DNA from: Microscillaceae bacterium
GTDB taxonomy: Bacteria; Bacteroidota; Bacteroidia; Cytophagales; Microscillaceae
Reading direction: 5' to 3'
DNA length: 64,000 bases
Assembly (NCBI GenBank): GCA_025054775.1
Contig: JANWZA010000031.1
Span: forward strand, 1 to 64,000
Shown here one piece after another: positions 8,729-17,873 of this stretch. Position 1 is the first letter of the stretch. Each line of letters opens with the position of its first letter. The notes beneath the pieces are model-generated. The model made no database searches. It was given only the letters and a program-made list of their open reading frames with translations, and was not told where the DNA came from. A program made the translations under genes and the position numbers.

Positions 8729-10003
8729 TTATGTTTTTCTATTTGGCAAATAGATGTAAAACTTACTACCTTTTCCTACTTCGCTTTCTAGCTTAATGCT
8801 ACCGCGATGAGCTTCTACCATAATCTTTACATAGTACAAGCCTAGCCCAAACCCTTTTACGTTATGTACATTGCCTGTCGGCACGCGATAAAACTTATTG
8901 AAAATCAGTTTTTTAGCTTGTGGGCTAATCCCAATACCATTATCTTGCACAATTATTACTCCATATTTATTTTCATTTTGAGTTTGTAAAATAATGTGCG
9001 GATTTTCATTAGAATACTTTATAGCATTATCCAAAAGATTGTAAATGATATTAGTTAAATGTAAACTGTCTGCATAAACCTGCACAGGCGTAGGGCTAAA
9101 TTGGAGTTCTACGTGGGCGTTTTTTTGCTTAAAAGTAGCTTGCATATTTTCTATCACACGTTGTAAAATTTCATGAACATCAATTATTTCACGGTTTAGC
9201 TTGAAGTTCTCTTTGTCTAAAGTAGCCATTTGCAATACCCGTTCTACTTGATTTTTGAGCCGTTTGTTTTCGTTGTGAATAATAGTAGCATAGTTTAGCA
9301 ATCGTTCAGGAGTTTGGATAATTTGTGGGTTCATCAAGATTTCGCTTGCAATAGCAATAGAGGCAATCGGAGTTTTAAACTCATGTGTCATGTTGTTAAT
9401 GAAGTCAGTCTGAATTTCGGATAAACGTTTTTGTTTTAGAATAACAAAAATGGTGTAAGCAAAAAAGACAACCACTACTAAGAGTACAATGCTTGAAAAA
9501 ATCCAAATATCTAATTGCCCTAAAAGGTACTCGTCGCGGTTAGGAAAATAGACACCAAAGTAATAGGTACGTCGTTTGAGTTTGGGAAGTTCAGTTCGTT
9601 TCACGTTATCAATTGTTCTTTTGGCTGTACTGGCATAATTGCCATATACTAATTCATCATTACGGCAATCATAAATAGCATACTCAAAATCGGCTAAAAT
9701 TCCTTTATGTTCAAATTCTACTTTGAGGTACATCTCCAGAATATTTGCATCAATCATATCATTCACATTCACTATGTAGTAGTTAGAGGCGATTCTATCT
9801 ACAGGGTTAAGCAACATTGAGGCGTTATTGTTGTAAAGCAAAATTTTTTCTGCTACGTTTTTGAGGGCAATCTGCACACTCTGGTTAAATTGTTTTTCCT
9901 TTAAGTCAAAAGCTTTGGATACCCAAAAAATTTGTATTACTATAATACCCACCAAAGAGATAGTAGCTAACACAATAAAAAGCCGAAAGGTGCTTTGTTT
10001 CAT
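8729..10003 (-). CDS. Membrane sensor histidine kinase (RprX-like)
   Basis: A 424-residue kinase. Transmembrane helices at ~8-28 and ~167-189 flank a ~135-residue periplasmic sensor region. A HisKA domain follows with phospho-acceptor His207 (NMTHEFKTPIASI). The HATPase domain shows the N box (NLLDNAIKYS, ~322-331), G1 (DNGIGIS, ~354-360) and G2 (GFGLGL, ~384-389). All catalytic motifs are intact. No response regulator is adjacent. The upstream gene on the same strand is the OmpA/PD40 protein, 62 bp away from its mature start region. An OmpR-type regulator of the kind usually paired with such kinases lies at 62.2 kb. Confidence 0.9.
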   Translation of the reverse strand: MKQSTFRLFIVLATISLVGIIVIQIFWVSKAFDLKEKQFNQSVQIALKNVAEKILLYNNNASMLLNPVDRIASNYYIVNVNDMIDANILEMYLKVEFEHKGILADFEYAIYDCRNDELVYGNYASTAKRTIDNVKRTELPKLKRRTYYFGVYFPNRDEYLLGQLDIWIFSSIVLLVVVVFFAYTIFVILKQKRLSEIQTDFINNMTHEFKTPIASIAIASEILMNPQIIQTPERLLNYATIIHNENKRLKNQVERVLQMATLDKENFKLNREIIDVHEILQRVIENMQATFKQKNAHVELQFSPTPVQVYADSLHLTNIIYNLLDNAIKYSNENPHIILQTQNENKYGVIIVQDNGIGISPQAKKLIFNKFYRVPTGNVHNVKGFGLGLYYVKIMVEAHRGSIKLESEVGKGSKFYIYLPNRKT

Positions 10004-10065
10004 AGCTAGTGATTAGGGGAGGGGTTTGTCTAAATACACCAAAGAGGTCTTTGTATTCAATATAT

Positions 10066-12093
10066 TCAATCCATATCTATCACGTGGCAATCAATGTAAC
10101 GTTGTTTAGCATCGGAAACATCTGCTCCAGGCTCTGGTTTAGCTACACCACCACCTCTATACTTTAAGCGGTTGCGGTCAATACCTTTCATTATCAAGTA
10201 GTTTACAACGGTTTTAGCACGTTCTTCCGAAAGGAGTTGATTTTTTTCAGGTGTACCTGACTTGTCAGCATAGCCTGTAATTTCTACTTTGGTGCGAGAG
10301 TTGATGTGCATAAAAGCTACTAATTTCTCAAGTGCGGCAACGGCGTCGCGTTTTAGCGTGGCTTTATTGTAATCAAAATAAACTCTTATATCTAATTTAG
10401 CCCCAACTTTAATACGTTTGAGCAATATGGTAATTACTTTTTCAATATTACGGTTCTCTTTTGGGATTTCAAAATGCTCGGAGTGGAACAAGTAACCTTC
10501 TTTTTGTATGCTCAAGATGTATTTTCCTCCTGAATTCACCACGGTAAAGAAATTTCCCACAGGCACTACTGAATTGAACTCTTCTACCACTTCATTTTTC
10601 TCGGCATCGTACAAGGTCATGCGTGCGCTAATAACTTGGTTAGTAATTTCATCTTTAATGATGCTGCGTAGAATAAATACTGCTTTGTCAGAAGCATTAG
10701 CAATGGCAGGTAAAAAGCTAAGCGGCATTATTTTCGCTGCCATCTGAAAACTAATAGTTTCTACCTCTTCTGCATAATATTTAGGCATTGTAATTACGTA
10801 AATATCTTTTTCACCAAAGCTGTTAGGTTGTACGGTAGCGTAATAACCTCGTTGGAAATCAGCAGAAATTACAAAGTGTATATCGTCTAAGGTGCTGTTA
10901 ATAGGATAGCCTAAATTTTGTGGTTTAGTCCATTGTCCATTTTCAAATTCGGTCATAAATACATCAAATCCTCCCATTGTATCGTGAGCTTCTGAACTAA
11001 AATAAAGAGTTTTACCGTCTTTATGAATAAAAGGTGAATCCTCATTATAAGGGGTGTTAATGGTTGGTCCTAAGTTAATAGGCTCACTCCACACGCCGTG
11101 TTCATTTTGAGTAACCTTGTAAATATCTAATCCACCGAAGCCACCTGGTCTATCACTAGAAAAATAAATTGTTTTACCGTCTTCTGTAATGCTCATGGAG
11201 GGTTCATGATATTTAGAATTGATATTATACCGCAAAGGTTTGGGGGTAGTCCATTGTCTCTCTCCGATTCGTTCTGATACGTAAAAGTCTCCTTCGTTAC
11301 TATCTTTATAGATAAATAGTTTTTTACCATCAGGAGAAAGGGCGATGCTTGCCTCGTGGGTACGTGTGTTAAAAGGCATCGGCTCGGCGGGTGTCCATTC
11401 CCCATTCACACGGTAAGAGATGTAAATATCTTCGTAAGGTAATTTGTCCTCAATATCTAGGCGGTCTTCTTCTAAAGTTTTTCGTCTTGAAGTGAAAACA
11501 AGTACTGATTCATCGGCTGATACTACGGGAGCGTATTCAGCATAGGGCGTGTTAATATTTTTCCCTAAATTGAAGAGTTGAGCATTAGTAGGCTCTTGCA
11601 AATATTTTTTTGCATTTTTACACTCCTGTAGATATTTTTTAGCTTGTTGGAGAATAGTTTGAGCAGAAATCTTGTGTTCAAGAAAATAATATTCGTTTTG
11701 AGGTTTATCTTTAAGCAAATTGAGAGTATTTTCAAAATAATATTCGGCTTTTTCTATTTCTGTACGGGCTTGGCATGCTTGCCCTAAAAAGAAGGGCAGG
11801 AGCGTGTCAAAAATAGGACTCTGCTGTTCTACTATTTGCAAATAAGTTAAAGCTTTCTCTTTGTGTAAAGATTGCAAGTGAGCTACACCCAAATAATAAG
11901 CTATTTGTATATTCTTTTTATCTTTTTGCCAAAGGTTTTCAAAAATTTCTATTGCTTTAAGGTAATTATTTTCCATGCAATATTTTTTTGCCTCTTTCAA
12001 AAGATTTTGTTCTTGTCCAAGAGCTATTTGTTGAGCCAACAAGACAAAGAACATCGTTACCCAAAGTTTGTATTTGCATGAGGTCGTTTTCAT
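10066..12093 (-). CDS. OmpA-family peptidoglycan-binding protein with TPR and PD40 propeller
   Basis: I chose the ATG at 12093 (675 residues). It gives a normal signal peptide (MKTTSCKYKLWVTMFFVLLA, cleavage near GQ), whereas the upstream ATG at 12126 adds 11 non-signal residues. TPR-like helices (~25-150) precede a row of PD40/TolB-like blades (VFTSRR, LFIYKDSNEGDFYVSE, IYFSSDRPGGFGGLDIYKV). A short Ig/carboxypeptidase-like domain comes next. The C-terminal ~110 residues form an OmpA domain (FDYNKATLKRDA, TGYADKSGTPEKNQLLSEER) that binds peptidoglycan. It is an outer membrane-associated envelope protein, and relatives are often found near T9SS and gliding genes. Probably co-transcribed with the downstream sensor kinase. 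Confidence 0.85.
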   Translation of the reverse strand: MKTTSCKYKLWVTMFFVLLAQQIALGQEQNLLKEAKKYCMENNYLKAIEIFENLWQKDKKNIQIAYYLGVAHLQSLHKEKALTYLQIVEQQSPIFDTLLPFFLGQACQARTEIEKAEYYFENTLNLLKDKPQNEYYFLEHKISAQTILQQAKKYLQECKNAKKYLQEPTNAQLFNLGKNINTPYAEYAPVVSADESVLVFTSRRKTLEEDRLDIEDKLPYEDIYISYRVNGEWTPAEPMPFNTRTHEASIALSPDGKKLFIYKDSNEGDFYVSERIGERQWTTPKPLRYNINSKYHEPSMSITEDGKTIYFSSDRPGGFGGLDIYKVTQNEHGVWSEPINLGPTINTPYNEDSPFIHKDGKTLYFSSEAHDTMGGFDVFMTEFENGQWTKPQNLGYPINSTLDDIHFVISADFQRGYYATVQPNSFGEKDIYVITMPKYYAEEVETISFQMAAKIMPLSFLPAIANASDKAVFILRSIIKDEITNQVISARMTLYDAEKNEVVEEFNSVVPVGNFFTVVNSGGKYILSIQKEGYLFHSEHFEIPKENRNIEKVITILLKRIKVGAKLDIRVYFDYNKATLKRDAVAALEKLVAFMHINSRTKVEITGYADKSGTPEKNQLLSEERAKTVVNYLIMKGIDRNRLKYRGGGVAKPEPGADVSDAKQRYIDCHVIDMD

Positions 12094-12232
12094 ATCATTA
12101 GTACCTATAAAGCTAACGAAACTCATTAGCTACATAGGTACAAATTTCATAAAAAATAAGCAAATAATAAAAAAAATACTTACCTTGTAAACAACTAGGC
12201 TAAGTATTATCCTTTAAGCAAGTTTCTAGATT

Positions 12233-12246
12233 TTACTAATTAGTAA
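12233..12246. repeat. 14-bp perfect palindrome abutting a stop codon
   Basis: TTACTAATTAGTAA is its own reverse complement and ends exactly one base before the stop codon of the nucleotidyltransferase gene. It could be a protein-binding site or a weak 3' stem. It is AT-rich, so chance is possible. Confidence 0.35.
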
Positions 12247-13251
12247 TTAGAAATTATCTTTTCCGAAATTTATTTCAGTGCTATCACCTACATTCAAACT
12301 TTGTACTACTCCTTTAATAGAGGTATCATTGCCAATAATTGAATTTTTGAGAATAACATCGCTCAAATCACTATATGAGCCGATAATAGTATTCTCTATA
12401 ACGCTATGCCTAATACCAGAATTGTCCCCGATAGCTACATTAGGTCCAATGATGGCATTTTGAATAGCACAATTTTTTCCAATACACACAGGAGGAATAA
12501 TAATAGTTTGCGGATATGGGGGGAACTTATTTTGCTTGTGCCTTGTGCGTAAAAGTATGGCATTAGCTTCTAGCAAGGTTTCCTTTTTTCCACAATCAAA
12601 CCAGTTATGTACTTGAATAGTCTGCATCTTAGCTCCTTGCTCTATCATGAGCATGAGCGCATCAGTGAGTTGGTACTCATCATAACTGCGAATATTTCTT
12701 TCTAACATCTGCTCAATAGCAGAAAATAAATGAGTAGTATCTTTGATCTTATAAATGCCTACGAGGGCTAAATTAGATTTGGGAATGCGTGGTTTTTCTA
12801 CTAATTTTTTTATATAGCCTTGTTCATCTAATTCAGCAATACCAAAAGTTTCAGGGCGTGCTACTTTTTTTACTGCCAAAATAGTATGTTCGTTTTGTTG
12901 CATAAACTTCAAATCTACGCTGGCAATGGTATCCCCTAGAACAATCAAAGCAGGTTCGTTAGGTTGGAATAAGGCTCTGCAAAGCCATACTGCATGAGCA
13001 ATGCCCTGACGCGGTTCCTGTACAACGAACTTTTTTTGGATATTAGGGTAGCTTTCTTGAACATATCGCTCAATTTTATCACCTAAATAACCCACTACAA
13101 AAATAAATTCTTGAAAGCCCCACGCTACAAGTTCATCAACAATATGTGCCAAAATAGGCTTACCTGCAATTGGCACTAGGGTTTTAGGTTGTGTATGTGT
13201 ATGTGGGCGAAGCCGTGAACCAACACCTGCCACAGGAATAATAACTTTCAT
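12247..13251 (-). CDS. Sugar-phosphate nucleotidyltransferase with left-handed beta-helix tail
   Basis: The start at 13251 (334 residues) puts the family signature right at the N-terminus: MKVIIPVAGVGSRLRPHT followed by PKTLVPIAGKP. An upstream ATG at 13275 would add eight unlikely residues. Residues ~1-235 are the Rossmann-like nucleotidyltransferase domain, with the metal-binding Asp in VLGDTIAS. Residues ~250-320 carry hexapeptide repeats (CIGKNCAIQNAIIGPNVAIG). The architecture fits long-form glucose-1-phosphate thymidylyltransferase or mannose/GlcNAc-1-phosphate nucleotidyltransferases. The exact NTP and sugar cannot be told from sequence. It is transcribed divergently from mutL. Confidence 0.8.
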   Translation of the reverse strand: MKVIIPVAGVGSRLRPHTHTQPKTLVPIAGKPILAHIVDELVAWGFQEFIFVVGYLGDKIERYVQESYPNIQKKFVVQEPRQGIAHAVWLCRALFQPNEPALIVLGDTIASVDLKFMQQNEHTILAVKKVARPETFGIAELDEQGYIKKLVEKPRIPKSNLALVGIYKIKDTTHLFSAIEQMLERNIRSYDEYQLTDALMLMIEQGAKMQTIQVHNWFDCGKKETLLEANAILLRTRHKQNKFPPYPQTIIIPPVCIGKNCAIQNAIIGPNVAIGDNSGIRHSVIENTIIGSYSDLSDVILKNSIIGNDTSIKGVVQSLNVGDSTEINFGKDNF

Positions 13252-13428
13252 GATTTTTGATAAATAAATACCCAATATCTGTAACGAAAATGCTATGACA
13301 TAGATTTTTTTCGTAAGTATTCATGGACACAGCAATTCAGCTTTTCTCTTCCGTTACTTAATCAAACCAGTAGGTTTGTATCTTGTAATATTCTAATTAC
13401 TCAAAAAGAATACTACTGATTTTTTACA

Positions 13429-13436
13429 TATCTTTG
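13429..13436 (+). promoter_or_regulatory. TAnnTTTG promoter box before mutL
   Basis: TATCTTTG lies 87 nt before the mutL ATG. A -33 TTG is not evident. Confidence 0.4.
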
Positions 13437-13523
13437 CTTGTCAAATAAATTTTTATCATGCAAATATGTAATTTTTTGGGTAAAATTGCACCTTTTTAGT
13501 AAAAGAATTTTATACATTTACCT

Positions 13524-15380
13524 ATGAGTCAAGGGGATATTATTCAACTTTTGCCTGATTCGGTAGCTAATCAAATTGCGGCAGGGGAGGTAGTGCAACG
13601 CCCTGCCTCCGTGGTTAAAGAATTGTTAGAAAATTCGGTAGATGCTCAAGCTAAGAATATAAAATTAGTAGTAAAAGAAGCAGGGAAAACTTTTATTCAA
13701 GTAATTGATGATGGAATAGGCATGTCTGAAACTGATGCTCGCATGAGTTTTGAGCGGCACGCCACCTCTAAAATTCGCAAAGCAGAAGATTTGTTTCAAA
13801 TCCATACTATGGGCTTTCGTGGAGAAGCATTAGCCTCTATTGCGGCAGTTGCCCAAGTAGAAATGAAAACACGCCGAGAGATGGACCTTTTAGGTACGTT
13901 TTTGCAAATAGAGGGCTCAGTTTTGCAAAAACAAGAGCCTATTGCTTGCAACAAAGGAACGGTGGTTACAGTAAAAAATCTATTTTTTAATGTACCTGCT
14001 CGCAAAAATTTTCTTAAAAGTAATCCCTTAGAAATGAGGCATATTGTTGAGGAGTTTATCAAGGTGGCTCTGGCAAATACTACTATTAACTTTACACTTT
14101 GGAATGCTAATGAAGAAATTTTTCATTTGCAAGCAGGAAAACTACATCAAAGAATTATACAAATTTTTGGCTCTTCGTATAAAAATCAATTAGTACCTTG
14201 CCAAGAGCAAACTCCTTTTTTAAGTATTCACGGCTATATTGGCAAACCTGAATTTGCTAAAAAAACACGTGGAGAACAGTATTTTTTTGTAAATCAACGC
14301 TTTATACGAAATGCGTACTTACATAATGCCGTCTTAAAAGCTTACGATAAACTCATTCCTACGGATACGCACCCTTTTTATGTGCTTTTTTTGAAAATTG
14401 ACCCAAAACACATTGATATAAATATACACCCAACTAAAACTGAAATCAAATTTGACGATGAGCGAACTATTTACGCACTTTTGCAGGCTACTGTAAGGAA
14501 TGCCCTTGCCGCTCACAATCTTATGCCTAGCATTGATTTTGAGACAAATGCCGATTTTTCAATCTTTTCTATTCAACATCTTTATCCAACTATAAATAAC
14601 TCAACCGAAAATATTTATACAGAAAAAAATTATCGTAATAAAAACCAGGCTAATGCTAACTACACACAACAAAATTATAATTTGCAAAATTGGAAGAAAG
14701 TATACGAACACCTGCAACAACAAGCCCCAGAAACTGAAAACACACAAGAAAGCTTTATTTTGGAAAGCAAAGTTAATACCATGAACAATCCTACAAAGTC
14801 TTATTGGCAGTGGATTGGAGAAAAAGACTTTTTACAAGTTCTTCAAAACTTTATTCTGTTACGAAAAAATGAAAATATACTACTCATACGGCAGGATTAT
14901 GCTTTGGAACGCATTTTTTACGAAAAAATTATAAAAAGTATAAAAAACAATGATATAAAAACGCAAAAAATTCTTTTTCCGAATAAAATTGCTCTCAGTT
15001 ATACCGATTTTGATTTGATAGCTGAATTAGCTAATGATATTCAAAAATTAGGTTTTGAATTTGAACTCCAAAAACCAAATTTCATACTAATTACAGGCAT
15101 ACCCAATGATGCTATCGAAGGAAATGAAAAAGAATTATTAGAAAACTTGCTTGAACAATATAGAAATGCTACCCTCCCCCAAGAGCAGGAGCGACACATA
15201 GTTTTAGCACAAAGTTTTGCCAAACGACTAGCTAAACAAAAAACCACGGAAATTTCTACAATTGAACTACAAACCCTACTTTCTCAATTATTTGCTACTC
15301 AAAATCCTAACTACACTCCTGATGGAAATAAGATTTTTACTTATTTAACCGAAAGTTTTTTTACTAATTTATTACTGTAA
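13524..15380 (+). CDS. mutL: DNA mismatch repair protein MutL
   Basis: A 618-residue mismatch-repair ATPase that couples MutS to downstream processing. The N-terminal GHKL ATPase is intact: VANQIAAGEVVQRPASVVKE (~14-33), ENSVDA, DDGIGM (~62-67), RHATSKI and GFRGEALASI (~98-107). An Asn/Gln-rich linker spans ~350-400, and the C-terminal dimerisation domain is ~430-618. The place where endonuclease-type MutL proteins have DQHAxxExxxxE reads IRQDYALERIFYE (455-467), keeping only the two glutamates. The CPHGRP-like region reads LFATQNPNYTPDG. Metal-dependent nicking is therefore doubtful. Divergent from the nucleotidyltransferase gene. Confidence 0.95.
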   Translation: MSQGDIIQLLPDSVANQIAAGEVVQRPASVVKELLENSVDAQAKNIKLVVKEAGKTFIQVIDDGIGMSETDARMSFERHATSKIRKAEDLFQIHTMGFRGEALASIAAVAQVEMKTRREMDLLGTFLQIEGSVLQKQEPIACNKGTVVTVKNLFFNVPARKNFLKSNPLEMRHIVEEFIKVALANTTINFTLWNANEEIFHLQAGKLHQRIIQIFGSSYKNQLVPCQEQTPFLSIHGYIGKPEFAKKTRGEQYFFVNQRFIRNAYLHNAVLKAYDKLIPTDTHPFYVLFLKIDPKHIDINIHPTKTEIKFDDERTIYALLQATVRNALAAHNLMPSIDFETNADFSIFSIQHLYPTINNSTENIYTEKNYRNKNQANANYTQQNYNLQNWKKVYEHLQQQAPETENTQESFILESKVNTMNNPTKSYWQWIGEKDFLQVLQNFILLRKNENILLIRQDYALERIFYEKIIKSIKNNDIKTQKILFPNKIALSYTDFDLIAELANDIQKLGFEFELQKPNFILITGIPNDAIEGNEKELLENLLEQYRNATLPQEQERHIVLAQSFAKRLAKQKTTEISTIELQTLLSQLFATQNPNYTPDGNKIFTYLTESFFTNLLL

Positions 15381-15407
15381 TATTATGGTCCGTTCCGATT
15401 TTATTTG

Positions 15408-15443
15408 ATTTAGAAACATTAAGCAATAATTTAGAAACATTAA
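15408..15443 (+). repeat. Tandem 15-bp direct repeat upstream of the GT9 gene
   Basis: ATTTAGAAACATTAA occurs at 15408-15422 and 15429-15443. The 21-bp period is two helical turns, so both copies face the same side of the DNA, as operator half-sites often do. The second copy ends 23 bp before the GT9 start codon. Confidence 0.5.
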
Positions 15444-15466
15444 TAATAAATTAACTAACAATTTAG

Positions 15467-16501
15467 ATGAGTAAGACTACTAACACACTTTCACAAATCT
15501 TAATTATTCAAACAGCCTTTCTCGGTGATGTGGTACTAGCCACCGTACTAATTGAAAAGCTAAAACAATACTACCCTGAAACCAAAATAGATTTTCTTTT
15601 ACGCAAAGGTAACGAGAGCTTACTACAACAGCACCCTAAACTTCGTAAAGTATGGATTTGGGACAAGCAAAAAAATAAATGGAAAAATTGGTGGAATTTG
15701 CTTAAACAAATTCGCAAACAACAATATGACTTAGTAATTAACGTGCAGAGGTTTGCAAGCATGGGCCTATTTACGGCCTTATCAAAGGCAAAATATACAA
15801 TCGGCTTTGATAAAAATCCTTTCTCTTGGTGCTTTTCTAAAAGCATAAAACACGAACAAGAAAACAAACACGAAGTAGAGCGGAATTTACAACTAATTGC
15901 TCAAATTACTGACAACCAACCTATTCGCCCCCGCCTTTATCCTACTTTGGCTGACTTTGAAGTCATAAAACCATATCAAACTCAACCTTATATTTGCCTT
16001 GCACCTACTTCAGTGTGGTTTACTAAGCAATTTCCTGCTTCACAGTGGGTAAATTTCTTAAAAGAACTAGCTACTTATCAAAAAAAAGAAGGAATTTCTT
16101 ACAAAATATTTCTTTTAGGCAGCCCCGCTGATAAGCAAACTTGCCAAGAAATACAACAAAAATGCCAAATATTTAGTTTAGAAATAGAAACCTTGGCAGG
16201 TAAACTTACACTACTTCAATCAGCGGCTTTAATGCAGAAAGCAGTTATGAACTACGTTAACGACTCTGCCCCTGTGCATTTGGCGTCAGCTATGAACGCC
16301 CCTGTTTGTGTAGTGTACTGCTCCACGGTTCCCAAATTTGGGTTTTACCCACTTTCAGAAAAAAGTTTTATTGTAGAAAGTCAAGAAGAGTTAGTTTGTC
16401 GCCCTTGCGGGTTACATGGCTACTCGGCTTGTCCTCAGAAACATTTCGCTTGTGCGTTGAGCATTAGAAGTGAGCAATTGCTAGCTCCTCTTTACACCTA
16501 A
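15467..16501 (+). CDS. Glycosyltransferase family 9 (ADP-heptose:LPS heptosyltransferase-like)
   Basis: A 344-residue GT-B fold protein expected to act at the inner membrane in lipopolysaccharide core synthesis. The N-terminal Rossmann domain starts with ILIIQTAFLGDVVLATVLIE. The nucleotide-sugar half contains CLAPTSVWFTKQFPASQW, and the family signature VNDSAPVHLASAMNAPV lies at ~265-281. The C-terminus is cysteine-rich (CRPCGLHGYSACPQKHFAC), as in many WaaF-like proteins. Whether heptose is the sugar is inferred. Preceded by the 15-bp direct repeats. Confidence 0.85.
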   Translation: MSKTTNTLSQILIIQTAFLGDVVLATVLIEKLKQYYPETKIDFLLRKGNESLLQQHPKLRKVWIWDKQKNKWKNWWNLLKQIRKQQYDLVINVQRFASMGLFTALSKAKYTIGFDKNPFSWCFSKSIKHEQENKHEVERNLQLIAQITDNQPIRPRLYPTLADFEVIKPYQTQPYICLAPTSVWFTKQFPASQWVNFLKELATYQKKEGISYKIFLLGSPADKQTCQEIQQKCQIFSLEIETLAGKLTLLQSAALMQKAVMNYVNDSAPVHLASAMNAPVCVVYCSTVPKFGFYPLSEKSFIVESQEELVCRPCGLHGYSACPQKHFACALSIRSEQLLAPLYT

Positions 16502-16661
16502 TGCAATATAAACCCAAAAGATTTAAGAAAAGAAAAAATTTTGCCACTTTTTTACTGATTTTAACGTTTTATCCATGCTAGAATTTTCAATTCTTAAAAA
16601 ATCTTAAAAAATTTGAAAAAACTAAAAACTTTATCATATTTCTAATAATTAATAAGAAGTT

Positions 16662-17831
16662 ATGAAAAAACCAAAGGTTGCTTTATTTCAGCGTTTACAA
16701 TTATTCTTGTTTATTTTCATTCTCACTCTATCAGCTTGTAGCTCAGAGAGCCAGTCGCAAACCAAAGGTGATAAAAATACAAAAAATCAAGGAATTGCTA
16801 AAAAAATTATCATTTCTGGCACAATTAAAAATCCGCTTAAAGGAAACATTGTGCTAGAACGTATTTCAGGAAATAGTTTTCAAAAAGTAGACTCTACCCA
16901 AATAAAAGGCGACAAGTTTAGCCTTGAAGTAATGATAGATGAGCCTGATTTTTATCGCTTAAATCTTTTTGGCAATAAACAAACCATTATGCTTGTGCTA
17001 AATGATGAAAATGTAAACATACAAGCTGATGCAGGATTGCCGAATATTCCTTATACCGTTTCAGGATCGAAAGATACAGAGTATTTTCAACAAATAAACC
17101 AAAAACGCAATGAATTCCAGCTCAAAGCAGAAGCCTTAAATAACGAATTTATACAAGCAGCTAATAATAAAGAAGCCCAAGAACGCATACGAGAGAAATA
17201 CATGCAAGCTCTTAGCCAAAATGCCACTGAAATGAAGGCTTTAATGGAAAAAATGATACCCTCTATCGCTATTTGGTATGGATTAGGTAGTCTAAACCCT
17301 GACGAAGATTTTGAATTTTTGGAAAAAATATCCCAAGCTTTTAATCAAAAATTACCCCACTCTAAATATACTAAACAATTAGCTGAACAGGTAGCAAAAC
17401 TCAAGCCCGTAGCTATCGGACAACCCGCCCCAGAAATTGTATTACAAAACCCTGAAGGTAAAGAACTTAAACTCTCAGATTTGAGAGGTAAAGTAGTGTT
17501 GATTGATTTTTGGGCTTCATGGTGCAAGCCTTGTCGTATGGAAAACCCTAATGTAGTAAAAGTGTATAACAAGTTTAAGGATAAAGGTTTTGAAATCTTT
17601 GGGGTTTCTTTGGATAGAACCAAAGAAGAATGGGTACGTGCCATTGCAGAAGACCAACTTACTTGGCTACATGTCTCAGATCTCAAGTTTTGGCAGTCTT
17701 CTGTAGTACCCTTGTATCAAGTGCAAGGTATTCCAATGACTTTTTTGATTGACAGAGAGGGAAAAATCGTTGCTAAAAACCTACGCGGCGCCGCTTTAGA
17801 GAAAAAAATTGCTGAAATATTAAAAATGTAG
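16662..17831 (+). CDS. TlpA-like lipoprotein thioredoxin with DUF4369-type N-terminal domain
   Basis: A 389-residue thiol:disulfide protein anchored in the envelope by a lipobox (L-S-A-C, Cys26). Residues ~50-160 form a beta-sandwich of the DUF4369 kind (ISGTIKNPLKGNIVLERI). A helical spacer follows. The last ~135 residues are an AhpC/TSA-thioredoxin fold with active site W-C-K-P-C (Cys288, Cys291) and the cis-Pro region GIPMTFLID. Such proteins reduce or exchange disulfides of envelope proteins, sometimes in cytochrome maturation; the client is unknown. It lies 42 bp before the next gene on the same strand. Confidence 0.9.
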   Translation: MKKPKVALFQRLQLFLFIFILTLSACSSESQSQTKGDKNTKNQGIAKKIIISGTIKNPLKGNIVLERISGNSFQKVDSTQIKGDKFSLEVMIDEPDFYRLNLFGNKQTIMLVLNDENVNIQADAGLPNIPYTVSGSKDTEYFQQINQKRNEFQLKAEALNNEFIQAANNKEAQERIREKYMQALSQNATEMKALMEKMIPSIAIWYGLGSLNPDEDFEFLEKISQAFNQKLPHSKYTKQLAEQVAKLKPVAIGQPAPEIVLQNPEGKELKLSDLRGKVVLIDFWASWCKPCRMENPNVVKVYNKFKDKGFEIFGVSLDRTKEEWVRAIAEDQLTWLHVSDLKFWQSSVVPLYQVQGIPMTFLIDREGKIVAKNLRGAALEKKIAEILKM

Positions 17832-17873
17832 AGCATTTTTTTGTCTTGCCCAGGAAGATAACCCAAATTAGGT

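Noticed and set aside
12247-13251. Assignment as a second rfbA
   Set aside because: The beta-helix tail and N-terminal motif fit several nucleotidyltransferase subfamilies, so no gene symbol was given.
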